From: Gottschalkiaceae bacterium SANA
Lineage (GTDB): Bacteria; Bacillota; Clostridia; Tissierellales; GPF-1
Reading direction: 5' to 3'
Assembly (NCBI GenBank): GCA_036323355.1
Contig: AP028876.1
Span: 2,418,001 to 2,482,000 of the forward strand
DNA: 64,000 bases
Of the stretch, positions 17,681-25,767 are shown piece by piece (within the stretch, counting starts at the first letter, position 1; the number at the start of each line of letters is the position of its first letter). Under the pieces are notes generated by a model that was not told the origin of the DNA, ran no database searches, and worked only from the letters and a program-made list of their open reading frames with translations. A program made the translations under genes and the position numbers.

Positions 17681-18649
17681 TTACCATTGAATAAGGGCTG
17701 TGCCCCATGTTAAGCCCGCGCCGAAACCAACGAGCAAAATTTTATCTCCCTTAGCCAGTAATCCCTTTTGATTCATTTCACTTAAAGCGAGGGGAATACT
17801 TGCTGCGGAGGTATTTCCATATTCATTTAAATTGAGATAGAACTTTTCGGGATCCATCTTCAATTTTGAAGCCGCAAAATCAAAAATACGTTTATTAGCC
17901 TGATGGGGAACAACCCAGCGAATATCATCGTTGGTTAGGTCATGCTTTTTCATCATTTCCTTCAAGCTTTTCGCAACCACCTTTGTGGCAAATTTGAATA
18001 CATCCTGCCCCTTCATAGAAAGAGCCTCATAGTCAGCCTTCGTTTCTCCCATGGGATTTTTCACTGGAATGGTTGGAATGACAATCAGATCATTTAAATC
18101 TCCATCGGTGTAGATCTTGGTATCTTGAAGACCGTTTCGCTCGCTCTTAGCGACCACTGCCGCACCAGCACCATCCCCAAACAAAATACAAGTGTTACGG
18201 TCGGTCCAATCGAGATGTTTTGACAAAACCTCAGCACCAATTACCAGTATTTTTTGATAGGAACCCGAGGCAATCAGATTTTTTGCCAGATCAAGACCAT
18301 AGACAAAACCCGTACATCCCGCCGAAATATCCATAGCGACGGCGTTCTTCGCCCCAATTTTTTTCTGAACCAGTCCCGCTGTACTTGGGGATAAATGATC
18401 AGGCGAGGTTGTCGCCAACAAAATCATATCTAGGTCTTCTGCTTCCATGCTGGCATCTTTGAGCGCAGCAATAGCGGCTTTCAGAGCCAAGTCAGAGGTG
18501 TTTTCTCCCTCAGAAACATGTCGATTCGCAATCCCTGTACGCGATTGAATCCACTCATCGGAGGTCTCTACGAGCTTCTCCAAATCAAAGTTCGTCATCA
18601 CCGCTTTCGGTGCGTAGGCACCAATACCCAGAATCTCTGTATAGATCAT
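17681..18649 (-). CDS. fabH: beta-ketoacyl-ACP synthase III
   Basis: A 322-residue initiating condensing enzyme using acyl-CoA primers. Active-site Cys in DISAGCTGFVYGL, His in VPHQANKRI and Asn in NEYGNTSAASIP. Overlaps the accA stop by 4 bases. In an organism with ptb/buk and VOR, branched-chain acyl-CoA primers would be available, but primer specificity cannot be read from sequence. Confidence 0.96.
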   Translation of the reverse strand: MIYTEILGIGAYAPKAVMTNFDLEKLVETSDEWIQSRTGIANRHVSEGENTSDLALKAAIAALKDASMEAEDLDMILLATTSPDHLSPSTAGLVQKKIGAKNAVAMDISAGCTGFVYGLDLAKNLIASGSYQKILVIGAEVLSKHLDWTDRNTCILFGDGAGAAVVAKSERNGLQDTKIYTDGDLNDLIVIPTIPVKNPMGETKADYEALSMKGQDVFKFATKVVAKSLKEMMKKHDLTNDDIRWVVPHQANKRIFDFAASKLKMDPEKFYLNLNEYGNTSAASIPLALSEMNQKGLLAKGDKILLVGFGAGLTWGTALIQW

Positions 18650-19587
18650 TCCAGTACCTCCTTTTCACTTACCTTTCCCATGACTCTAAATCTTTCATAG
18701 CGCTTCTTCAAAAGCGTTTCAACAGGCAATGCTTGATAGGATGCTATCGTTTCTAGAATTTCCTTGCGAAGCAATTCAACCACAGCTGGCAAGGTCTCTG
18801 TTGAAAATTCTACAGGTTCTTTCACCACACGATCTACCATCCCAAAGGATTCAAGATTCTGAGCGGTGATTTTCATCACCTCAGAAGCCTCTTGGGCTCG
18901 CGATGCATCTTTCCATAATATCGAAGCAAATCCCTCTGGTGATAAAACGGAGTAAATGCTGTTTTCCATCATCCAAACTTCATCGGCTACAGCCATGGCC
19001 AAAGCACCGCCAGATCCGCCTTCACCAATCACGATGGTAATAACAGGTACGGTAAGCCCCGCCATAATGGTCAGGCTTTCAGCAATTGCCTGTCCTTGAC
19101 CACGCTCTTCCGCCCCCAATCCACAGAAAGCTCCTGGGGTATCTACCAAACATAGAATCGGTCGATTGAATTTTTCAGCCTGCTTCATTAAACGCTGGGC
19201 TTTTCTGTACCCTTCCGGATTCAGCATGCCAAAGTTTCGTTTCACTCGGTCCTTGGTGCCAATGCCTTTTTCCTGTCCGAGAATGGTGAAAGCCGTTTGG
19301 CCAATCCAGCCGATCCCGCCAATCAAAGCCGGATCATCGCCATATCTTCGGTCACCATGAAATTCCATAAAATCGTCCACAAGGCCCTTGATATAATGAG
19401 AAGCAACGGGTCGCTTGGCATCCCGTGCTTTTGTCACACGATCCCACGCTTCCACAGGCATGTCGACTTTAATTGCCTGTAATTCCTCTTTGCGTTTATT
19501 TATAGCTTCCGATACATCAATACCATCTGCCTGTAGCGCCTCAAGACGCTTCAGTTCACCTTCTAGGCGTTTCATCTTTTCTCTCAT
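18646..19587 (-). CDS. accA: acetyl-CoA carboxylase carboxyltransferase alpha subunit
   Basis: A 313-residue carboxyltransferase alpha subunit: GDRRYGDDPALIGGIGWI, DTPGAFCGLGAEERGQGQAIAE and the oxyanion-hole glycines in GEGGSGGALAM. Forms the carboxyltransferase with AccD. Overlaps accD by 4 bases. Confidence 0.96.
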   Translation of the reverse strand: MREKMKRLEGELKRLEALQADGIDVSEAINKRKEELQAIKVDMPVEAWDRVTKARDAKRPVASHYIKGLVDDFMEFHGDRRYGDDPALIGGIGWIGQTAFTILGQEKGIGTKDRVKRNFGMLNPEGYRKAQRLMKQAEKFNRPILCLVDTPGAFCGLGAEERGQGQAIAESLTIMAGLTVPVITIVIGEGGSGGALAMAVADEVWMMENSIYSVLSPEGFASILWKDASRAQEASEVMKITAQNLESFGMVDRVVKEPVEFSTETLPAVVELLRKEILETIASYQALPVETLLKKRYERFRVMGKVSEKEVLE

Positions 19588-20459
19588 CTTATCCCTCCAT
19601 GGAGCCTCAGAATCCCACTTAAGGTATCCTTCATCTCATTACGGGGAATGATTCGATCCACAAATCCCTTTTCCAATAAGAATTCCGCTCGCTGGAATCC
19701 TTCAGGCAGGGTCTGTCGAATCGTCTGCTCAATAACCCGACGACCAGCAAATCCAATCAAGGCACCCGGTTCAGCCATAATCAGGTCGCCCTGCATGGCA
19801 AAACTTGCCGTTACACCACCGGTTGTTGGATCAGTCAATACCGATACATAGAGCCCGCCTGACTTGGAATAGGCTTCTATTGCCAGGCTGATCTTTGCCA
19901 TCTGCATCAAGGAATAAATTCCCTCCTGCATGCGGGCACCTCCGGATGCACAAAAAATAATCAAGGGTAGGGCTTCCTCTTTTGCACGTTCAACCGCCAG
20001 GGTAATTTTCTCCCCAACTACACTGCCCATGCTACCCATCATAAAACTTGCATCCATAACCGCCAATATACAGGCTTGCTTGTCAATCTTTGCAAATCCA
20101 GTAACGACGCCTTCTGCTTCCTGGCTTCGCTGGCGATTGCTTTCCAATTTCTTTTCATACCCTGGAAAATCCAAGGGATTTGTTTCTTCCATAAGCATAT
20201 GGAATTCATCGAAAGCATCCGTAATTTGCGCAATGCGTTCCCGCGCGCCTAATCGCAAATGCTGTCCACATTTTTGACATACACCCTCGGTTGTCTTCAA
20301 AATTTCTGAATAAAAAATTTCTCCACAATTAGGACATTTATGAAAATCGCCTTCCGGTATCAATTCTCCCCGGCTAATGGGATCCGCCTCTGTCTGCACA
20401 AATGGTTCTTTGGTCTTCGGCAATTGTATGGTTGCATAGGTCCGTTTCTTAAAAAGCAT
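19584..20459 (-). CDS. accD: acetyl-CoA carboxylase carboxyltransferase beta subunit
   Basis: A 291-residue protein with the N-terminal zinc ribbon (CPNCGEIFYSE ... CQKCG), then the crotonase-like domain with SGGARMQEGIYSLMQMAK and DPTTGGVTASFAMQGD. Partner of AccA. Confidence 0.96.
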   Translation of the reverse strand: MLFKKRTYATIQLPKTKEPFVQTEADPISRGELIPEGDFHKCPNCGEIFYSEILKTTEGVCQKCGQHLRLGARERIAQITDAFDEFHMLMEETNPLDFPGYEKKLESNRQRSQEAEGVVTGFAKIDKQACILAVMDASFMMGSMGSVVGEKITLAVERAKEEALPLIIFCASGGARMQEGIYSLMQMAKISLAIEAYSKSGGLYVSVLTDPTTGGVTASFAMQGDLIMAEPGALIGFAGRRVIEQTIRQTLPEGFQRAEFLLEKGFVDRIIPRNEMKDTLSGILRLHGGIR

Positions 20460-20471
20460 ATTCGATTCCCC

Positions 20472-21809
20472 CTATTTCCAATCCGTCTCCAGCCATTTCG
20501 TATGAATCCGCTGCTCCAAGAAATCTGGATGATTTAGAATTTCTAAATGAAAGGCTTGGTTGGTTTTGAGTCCTTCGATTTCCAGCTCCGAAAGGGCCTG
20601 CAACATCTTTGCAATGGCCAATTCTCGTGTCTCTGCATGAACAATCAACTTCCCTACCATAGAATCATAGTAAGGCAACACTTCATATCCGGCATAAACA
20701 GCACTATCCATGCGCACGCCAAATCCACCCGGTACCCGCAGGCTTGTGATTTTTCCTGGGGAAGGTCGAAATTGATGCGCAGGATCTTCCGCATTTAGTC
20801 GACATTCGATAGAATGTCCCTGAATTTCAATTTTTTCTTGCTCGATGTCAAAGGGTTCCCCCTGGGCTACAAGCAATTGCGCTTGAATCAAATCAATTCC
20901 TGTCACCATTTCGGTGATTGGGTGCTCAACCTGAATTCTTGTGTTCATTTCAATAAAGTAGAAAGAATAATCATTGCTAACAACAAATTCAATGGTTCCC
21001 GCGTTTTCATAATCCACGACGGAAGCTGCTTTGACAGCCGCAGCTGAAATTTCAGCCCGAACCTCTTCTGGTAAAAAAGTAGCCGGTGCCTCTTCCATTA
21101 CCTTCTGATTCCTTCGTTGCAGCGAGCAATCCCTTGTTCCCAAGTGACGAACATTACCATGTTGATCCGCAATGACCTGTACCTCGATATGCCGCGGATT
21201 GACGATCAGTTTCTCTAAGTACATGCGTCCGTCGCCAAATGCCAAATCAGCCTCTTGTCTAGCCGCTTGAAAATGCAGTTCAAATTCCTCTTCCGATTGA
21301 ATCACACGCATCCCACGACCACCACCGCCGGCTGCAGCCTTAACCAAAACTGGATAACCCAGTGTCTTTGCAATTTCTTTTCCTTCTGTCGCCGTCTCAA
21401 TCAAGCCATCAGAACCAGGCACCACCGGTACACCCGCATCAATCATCGTTGCACGGGCAACTGATTTATCTCCCATCTTCTCAATCACAGCAGCAGATGG
21501 ACCAATAAACTTCACCCCAACCTGCTCACAAAGACGTGCAAATTCTGGATTCTCCGATAGAAAGCCAAATCCCGGATGCACTGCATCCGCATGAGACAAG
21601 CCCACTGCAACCAGAATATTGTTCATATTTAAATAACTGTCTTTTAAATCTTTTGATCCGATACAAAAGGCTTCATCTGCAAGTTGCACATGCAGACTGT
21701 CTCGATCCACATCAGAATACACCGCAACGGTTTCAATCCCTAATTGACGACAGGCGCGTATAATGCGCACAGCAATCTCCCCGCGGTTCGCTACCAATAC
21801 TTTTTTCAT
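20472..21809 (-). CDS. accC: biotin carboxylase
   Basis: A 445-residue ATP-grasp enzyme: KVLVANRGEIAVRIIRA at the N-terminus, the glycine-rich ATP loop AAAGGGGRGMRV and EMNTRIQVEHPITEMVTG near the active site. Carboxylates biotin on AccB. Slightly shorter than average at the C-terminus but complete. Confidence 0.97.
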   Translation of the reverse strand: MKKVLVANRGEIAVRIIRACRQLGIETVAVYSDVDRDSLHVQLADEAFCIGSKDLKDSYLNMNNILVAVGLSHADAVHPGFGFLSENPEFARLCEQVGVKFIGPSAAVIEKMGDKSVARATMIDAGVPVVPGSDGLIETATEGKEIAKTLGYPVLVKAAAGGGGRGMRVIQSEEEFELHFQAARQEADLAFGDGRMYLEKLIVNPRHIEVQVIADQHGNVRHLGTRDCSLQRRNQKVMEEAPATFLPEEVRAEISAAAVKAASVVDYENAGTIEFVVSNDYSFYFIEMNTRIQVEHPITEMVTGIDLIQAQLLVAQGEPFDIEQEKIEIQGHSIECRLNAEDPAHQFRPSPGKITSLRVPGGFGVRMDSAVYAGYEVLPYYDSMVGKLIVHAETRELAIAKMLQALSELEIEGLKTNQAFHLEILNHPDFLEQRIHTKWLETDWK

Positions 21810-21811
21810 AC

Positions 21812-22276
21812 TTACACCTTCTTCACTCGGAATAATGGTTGTCCATACTCAACGGGCTGTCCATCCTCAATTAAACATTCAAGAATTTCGCAGTCTTCTT
21901 CCGCTGTTACTTCATTCATCAGCTTCATCGCTTCTACAATACAAACGGTCTGATCCTTCTTAACGATTGTACCAACTTCTACGTAGTTGTCAGCATCAGG
22001 ACCTGGTGCTGCATAGAAACTTCCAATAATTGGCGATGTAATTGTTGACCCTTCCAACTCTATTGTTTCTTCCATAAACGGCTCGACCGTCTCTTCTCTT
22101 TTTCTGTTTACTTGCGGGCTTTCTACAGCTACAGGCACGCTTGTGCTCTGAACTTGTACCGGTCCTTTCGACTTGTCTGTGATCAACCGCAATCCATCTG
22201 TTTCAATTTCTACTCGAATTAGAGATAGTGAATCAATGGTTTGAAGCAAGTTTTGAATCTCTTCTATTTTCATCAT
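21812..22276 (-). CDS. accB: biotin carboxyl carrier protein
   Basis: A 154-residue carrier: N-terminal alpha helical part, an acidic Val/Pro-rich linker, and a biotinyl domain with the lysine motif EAMKLMNEV near residue 115. First gene of the fatty acid operon, directly behind the operator and promoter at 22293-22352. Confidence 0.95.
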   Translation of the reverse strand: MMKIEEIQNLLQTIDSLSLIRVEIETDGLRLITDKSKGPVQVQSTSVPVAVESPQVNRKREETVEPFMEETIELEGSTITSPIIGSFYAAPGPDADNYVEVGTIVKKDQTVCIVEAMKLMNEVTAEEDCEILECLIEDGQPVEYGQPLFRVKKV

Positions 22277-22292
22277 TCTCTCTCCGTTTTTT

Positions 22293-22311
22293 TATTTAGT
22301 CTGTCTAACTA
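22293..22311. promoter_or_regulatory. candidate MarR/FabT-type operator at accB
   Basis: TATTTAGTCTGTCTAACTA is an imperfect palindrome with TTAG/CTAA arms and TA flanks. It covers roughly +6 to +24 relative to the predicted start, a position where a bound repressor would block transcription. The MarR regulator at the end of the operon is the obvious candidate. Confidence 0.6.
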
Positions 22312-22323
22312 TTTGACTATATA

Positions 22324-22352
22324 AGTATACGGGCGTTACAAGGGTGTGTCAA
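22324..22352 (-). promoter_or_regulatory. consensus promoter of the acc-fab operon
   Basis: On minus, a perfect TTGACA (22352-22347) and TATACT (22329-22324) with a 17-base spacer. It lies about 50 bases before the accB start. Confidence 0.85.
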
Positions 22353-22383
22353 CGAATTTCAGAATGAATTTTTTGTTAACAAT

Positions 22384-22412
22384 TAAAAAGAACCCCTCAT
22401 ATCGAGGGGTTC
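22384..22412 (-). terminator. rubrerythrin terminator
   Basis: GAACCCCTC (22390-22398) pairs with GAGGGGTTC (22404-22412); TTTTTAATT follows on minus. Confidence 0.85.
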
Positions 22413-22420
22413 CATTCGCA

Positions 22421-22975
22421 TTACGCTTTAAATTTTTCGTATTTTTCAGCCTTCACTCCGCAAACTGGGCAAACGTCTTTTGCCTCACCAGCCAGGGTAT
22501 GTCCGCAGACTGGACAAACAGAAACCAAGGCCGCTGCCTCGTAATCCACTCCAGCATCAACAGCCGTTTTTGCCGCTAGAAACAAGCCCGCATGGGTTTT
22601 TTCTGCTTCAATGGCGAATTTCATGGAACGAATTGCTTGTTTTTCATCTTGCGCTTCCGCCACAGATAAAAAGGCTGGATACATTTGCTCCACTTCGTGC
22701 AATTCTCCATTTCTTGCCCATTCCAAATGGTCCGATGTTTTTGCAATGCCAAAGCCAGCTCCGGCTGGCACCAGAAAATCACCTGTTTCATTTTTCAAGA
22801 CTCTAAAATGGCCGTGTGCATGAATTTGTTCTGCATAAGCGATAGCCGCAAACAGATTAGCAACCTTTGAAAACCCTTCTTTTGCCGCTTCATTTCCCCA
22901 AAGCAAATATCTCATATGGGCTTGGCTCTCTCCCCCAAATGCAGATCGTAAGTTATCAGCTGTCATAGCGTTCAT
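22421..22975 (-). CDS. rbr: rubrerythrin
   Basis: Non-haem diiron peroxidase that detoxifies hydrogen peroxide in anaerobes. The 184-residue protein has an N-terminal four-helix diiron domain (FGGESQAHMRYLLWG, YAEQIHAHGHFR) and a C-terminal rubredoxin-like [Fe(Cys)4] domain (CPVCGHTLAGE ... CPVCGVKAEKYEKF). AGGAGG precedes ATG 22975. It is a single-gene unit. Confidence 0.95.
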   Translation of the reverse strand: MNAMTADNLRSAFGGESQAHMRYLLWGNEAAKEGFSKVANLFAAIAYAEQIHAHGHFRVLKNETGDFLVPAGAGFGIAKTSDHLEWARNGELHEVEQMYPAFLSVAEAQDEKQAIRSMKFAIEAEKTHAGLFLAAKTAVDAGVDYEAAALVSVCPVCGHTLAGEAKDVCPVCGVKAEKYEKFKA

Positions 22976-23005
22976 GATGTATCCTCCTATTTTTTCGATA
23001 AGATA

Positions 23006-23033
23006 AGTATACCATAATATACATTAATTTCAA
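23006..23033 (-). promoter_or_regulatory. rubrerythrin promoter with internal palindrome
   Basis: On minus, TTGAAA (23033-23028) and TATACT (23011-23006), spacer 16. A palindrome GTATA-N6-TATAC overlaps the -10. An AT-rich TTATAAT stretch further upstream (23045-23051) recalls half of a PerR box, but no full box is evident. Confidence 0.55.
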
Positions 23034-23140
23034 GATTAAATTCATTATAATTTTGTTATTATTACAATTAACCAATTATCAACTTTTTTCAATTTTCTGA
23101 TGTTTTTGCGGTATAATAATGACAAGTGGAGGTTGACCCT

Positions 23141-23653
23141 ATGAAACGTAAAATACGATCCAATCTACTGTCATTGATTCCATTAATTTTATTCTGGTTT
23201 CTTTTGGTTCCTTCTCTGGAACCCATCTTGGTGGTGCAAGGTCTTCTAGCCATCGGCTTCGTTCTGCTCTTCACCCGATCCTGGGTTTCTTCATCGCAAT
23301 ATACCAAATACCACGCCTCTCAACTGCTGGTCTGCATGCCCAAATACGTCTGGGTCTTGTTTCGAAATATCTATCGCTCTGCATTTTCTGTGATTGCAAC
23401 CATTCTAAAACATAACGCACACCCCAGTGTTGTAGAAGTTCCCATTCAAGCAAAAACACCCTTGGTTCAAACCCTGATTGCCAATGCGATCACCTTGACA
23501 CCTGGAACCATCACCTTGGACATTCAAGATACAACGCTTTTCGTTTTGTCCATTTATTCAGATGAGGAAACAAACCTACAAATCATCAAAACAATTCAAA
23601 CCGAACTGGAACCCTTGGTCCTTCCCATCGAAAGGAGGATTCAATATGATTGA
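23141..23653 (+). CDS. mrpE: Mrp/Mbh antiporter subunit E
   Basis: A 170-residue MnhE/MrpE protein: two N-terminal hydrophobic segments, a LLVCMPKYVWVLFRNIYRSA stretch and the family segment ANAITLTPGTITLDI. Start at 23141 follows GGAGG. A TATAAT at 23112-23117 is a likely -10 for the operon, with a poor -35. First of nine genes read EFG-(MbhD)-(MbhE)-B-C-D-D. Confidence 0.9.
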   Translation: MKRKIRSNLLSLIPLILFWFLLVPSLEPILVVQGLLAIGFVLLFTRSWVSSSQYTKYHASQLLVCMPKYVWVLFRNIYRSAFSVIATILKHNAHPSVVEVPIQAKTPLVQTLIANAITLTPGTITLDIQDTTLFVLSIYSDEETNLQIIKTIQTELEPLVLPIERRIQYD

Positions 23654-23906
23654 AAACCTTACCATGGCTTTTCTTGTGGGCGCCATCGTTTTTTCTGCCA
23701 TCTTACTCATCCGAGGCCCCTCGGTTTGGGAACGTCTATTGGCCTTAAACCTATTTATGGCAAAATCCGTAATCTTATTGACGGTTTATTCCGTCGTCAC
23801 CAATCGCACCTTCCTATTAGATCTTGTTATTGCCTATGCGATGATAGGATTTATTGGCATCACCTTAATCTGTCGATTTTTATTGAGAGGGGGTCGTACA
23901 AAATGA
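23646..23906 (+). CDS. mrpF: Mrp antiporter subunit F
   Basis: An 86-residue MrpF with three hydrophobic helices and the motif RGPSVWERLLALNL followed by LDLVIAYAMIGFIG. Start at 23646 overlaps mrpE and follows AGGAGG. Confidence 0.9.
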   Translation: MIENLTMAFLVGAIVFSAILLIRGPSVWERLLALNLFMAKSVILLTVYSVVTNRTFLLDLVIAYAMIGFIGITLICRFLLRGGRTK

Positions 23907-24202
23907 TCGCATCATTGTTATTAATTATCGGCTGTTTGTTTATCGGTTTCAGCATCTTTGGCATTGTTCAGTATCGCAATATCTTCACAAAAATTCTTTT
24001 AATATCTAAAGTCGATACAGTTGCCACCCTTACCGTCATTATCGGTTTAATTTTTTATCAAGGTTTTGATGCCTCTTCAATCAAGCTAATCATTTTGATC
24101 GTCTTCTTAATGATCACCAATCCCATCAACACCCATATGATTGCACGGGTAGCATGGCTACATGGGGTTCCCTTCGAAGACTCAGTGAGGACGAAATCAT
24201 GA
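23903..24202 (+). CDS. mrpG: Mrp antiporter subunit G
   Basis: A 99-residue MnhG/MrpG protein with three membrane helices; family features are the KVDTVATLTVIIGL stretch and NPINTHMIARVA. Start overlaps the mrpF stop (ATGA). Confidence 0.88.
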   Translation: MIASLLLIIGCLFIGFSIFGIVQYRNIFTKILLISKVDTVATLTVIIGLIFYQGFDASSIKLIILIVFLMITNPINTHMIARVAWLHGVPFEDSVRTKS

Positions 24203-24744
24203 TTCCCATGGAAGAGTTGATCCTCCCCATTTTCTTAGGAATTTTAATAGCCTTGGCCGTTGCCATTAACCTCACAAACAACCACCTAACCGATGTATTC
24301 TTATTATCTGGATTCTCACTGTTAGCGGCTTTTTGCTATGTATTGTTTCAAGCGCCAGACGTATCCTTAGCCGAGGTGGCTGTGGGAAGCGCAATTCTTC
24401 CCCTGATCTTCATTATCTCCATTTCCAAACATCGCAGTTTTGTCGTACTCAATCTTCTACCACAAAACTGTACCCTGGAATTAGAGGCCTTGACCTTATT
24501 ACAAGAATTTTGTGACCGATATCGACTACAATTGGTTCTCGTCTCAGACTTAGCCCTAGATGATGTGGAGTTCAAAGTTTTTAGAAAACGCAATATCGAC
24601 CTGATCATTGAATCCCATGAATATGACATTTGCACATTTACCGGGGTCACCACAAGCTTGATGATGAATCGTTTGGAGTCACGAATTCAATCTTATGACC
24701 ATTTTGAAATGAAGGAAATTAAAGAAGGTGAATTTATTGTCTAG
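24199..24744 (+). CDS. MbhD-like subunit (DUF4040, split-off MrpA segment)
   Basis: A 181-residue protein whose first half is membrane-embedded and carries FQAPDVSLAEVAVGSAILPLI, the DUF4040/MbhD signature that in classic Mrp complexes is part of MrpA. The C-terminal half is soluble (ELEALTLLQEFCDRYRL...) and not typical of short MbhD proteins. Starts within the mrpG stop (ATGA). Confidence 0.8.
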   Translation: MIPMEELILPIFLGILIALAVAINLTNNHLTDVFLLSGFSLLAAFCYVLFQAPDVSLAEVAVGSAILPLIFIISISKHRSFVVLNLLPQNCTLELEALTLLQEFCDRYRLQLVLVSDLALDDVEFKVFRKRNIDLIIESHEYDICTFTGVTTSLMMNRLESRIQSYDHFEMKEIKEGEFIV

Positions 24745-25012
24745 ACGATTGATTGCAGTATTGGTTCCCTTTGGGTTAGCAATCCTATTTATTCAGTTTG
24801 CTCAATTAATCCCCGAACTGACAAGTCCACAATTCGAAAATGCAAAAGACTATATTATGCAAAGAGGCTATGCGGAAACAGGAGCCAAAAACCTCGTCTC
24901 TGCCATATACCTTGACTATCGCCTGTTCGATTCTCTTTTTGAAGCCGGAATTCTTTTGATTACGGTTGTTGGCATAGTCTTTATGGCAAAATCAGACGAA
25001 GACGTATACTAG
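24728..25012 (+). CDS. MbhE-like subunit (split-off MrpA/MrpB N-terminal segment)
   Basis: A protein of about 94 residues with two hydrophobic helices and the RGYAETGAKNLVSAIYLDYRLFD segment found in MbhE-type subunits. Start codon is GTG 24728 or, with better spacing from GAAGGTG, TTG 24737. It overlaps the upstream gene. Confidence 0.75.
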   Translation: MNLLSRRLIAVLVPFGLAILFIQFAQLIPELTSPQFENAKDYIMQRGYAETGAKNLVSAIYLDYRLFDSLFEAGILLITVVGIVFMAKSDEDVY

Positions 25013-25023
25013 GAGGCTGTACA

Positions 25024-25431
25024 ATGAAACAATCCATTCTGGTCATCACCATCAGTCGCATTATGTTGCCCTTTGTCTTTCTTTATGGCTTTTATATCAT
25101 CCTCCATGGCGATCTATCACCAGGAGGCGGCTTTCAAGGCGGGGCAATCCTTGCCACTGGGTTTTTATTGACTTACTTTATCGATGATGAACGGCGGGTT
25201 GATCTAAATCGTCTCTTGCGCCGAGAAAAGCTTTTATACCTCAGCATATTGTTGACGGGCAGTCTTTCTGTGATCACCCGTGGAGAACTCTTCACTAATT
25301 TTCTATCTCCAGATTTTCCACTAGAAGTTCGAAGGATCTTCTTCCTTCTATTGAATGTCTTAATCAGTCTCAAGGTTGCCCTGGGTTTAACCGCCATCGT
25401 GGAGACATTTCTTGAGGAGGGCCAAGGATGA
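25024..25431 (+). CDS. mrpB: Mrp antiporter subunit B
   Basis: A 135-residue MnhB-domain protein: four helices with the diagnostic HGDLSPGGGFQGGAILATG loop. AGGAGG precedes the ATG. Confidence 0.93.
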   Translation: MKQSILVITISRIMLPFVFLYGFYIILHGDLSPGGGFQGGAILATGFLLTYFIDDERRVDLNRLLRREKLLYLSILLTGSLSVITRGELFTNFLSPDFPLEVRRIFFLLLNVLISLKVALGLTAIVETFLEEGQG

Positions 25432-25763
25432 AACTATCATTACTGCTAATCTTTCTTTTGTTTTGCATCGGTTTTTACGGACTCTGTGTAGGCAAGACCG
25501 TTATCAAATCTATCTTTAACTTAACCATTGCCCAAACAGCCCTCATTCTCCTCTTCTTTCAATTGGCCTATGCACCCAATGCATCACCGCCAATACTGAA
25601 TCAAGGAAGCACAGGAATTTGGGTTGATCCCTACCCCCAAGCACTAATGATCACTGATATCGTGATCGGAGCATCCATAACCAGTCTCGCACTTATGTTC
25701 AGCATTAAAATTTATCATCATTACGGAACCTTGACTTGGAAAAAATTTATGAATAAGGACTGA
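25428..25763 (+). CDS. mrpC: Mrp antiporter subunit C (NuoK-like)
   Basis: A 111-residue NuoK-like membrane protein with three helices; family traits are TIAQTALILLFF and DPYPQALMITDIVIGASITSLAL. It overlaps mrpB by 4 bases. Confidence 0.92.
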   Translation: MKLSLLLIFLLFCIGFYGLCVGKTVIKSIFNLTIAQTALILLFFQLAYAPNASPPILNQGSTGIWVDPYPQALMITDIVIGASITSLALMFSIKIYHHYGTLTWKKFMNKD

Positions 25764-25767
25764 TTCG

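Noticed and set aside
23045-23067. PerR box upstream of rubrerythrin
   Set aside because: Only one half (TTATAAT) fits; the second half is not at the one-base spacing a PerR box needs.
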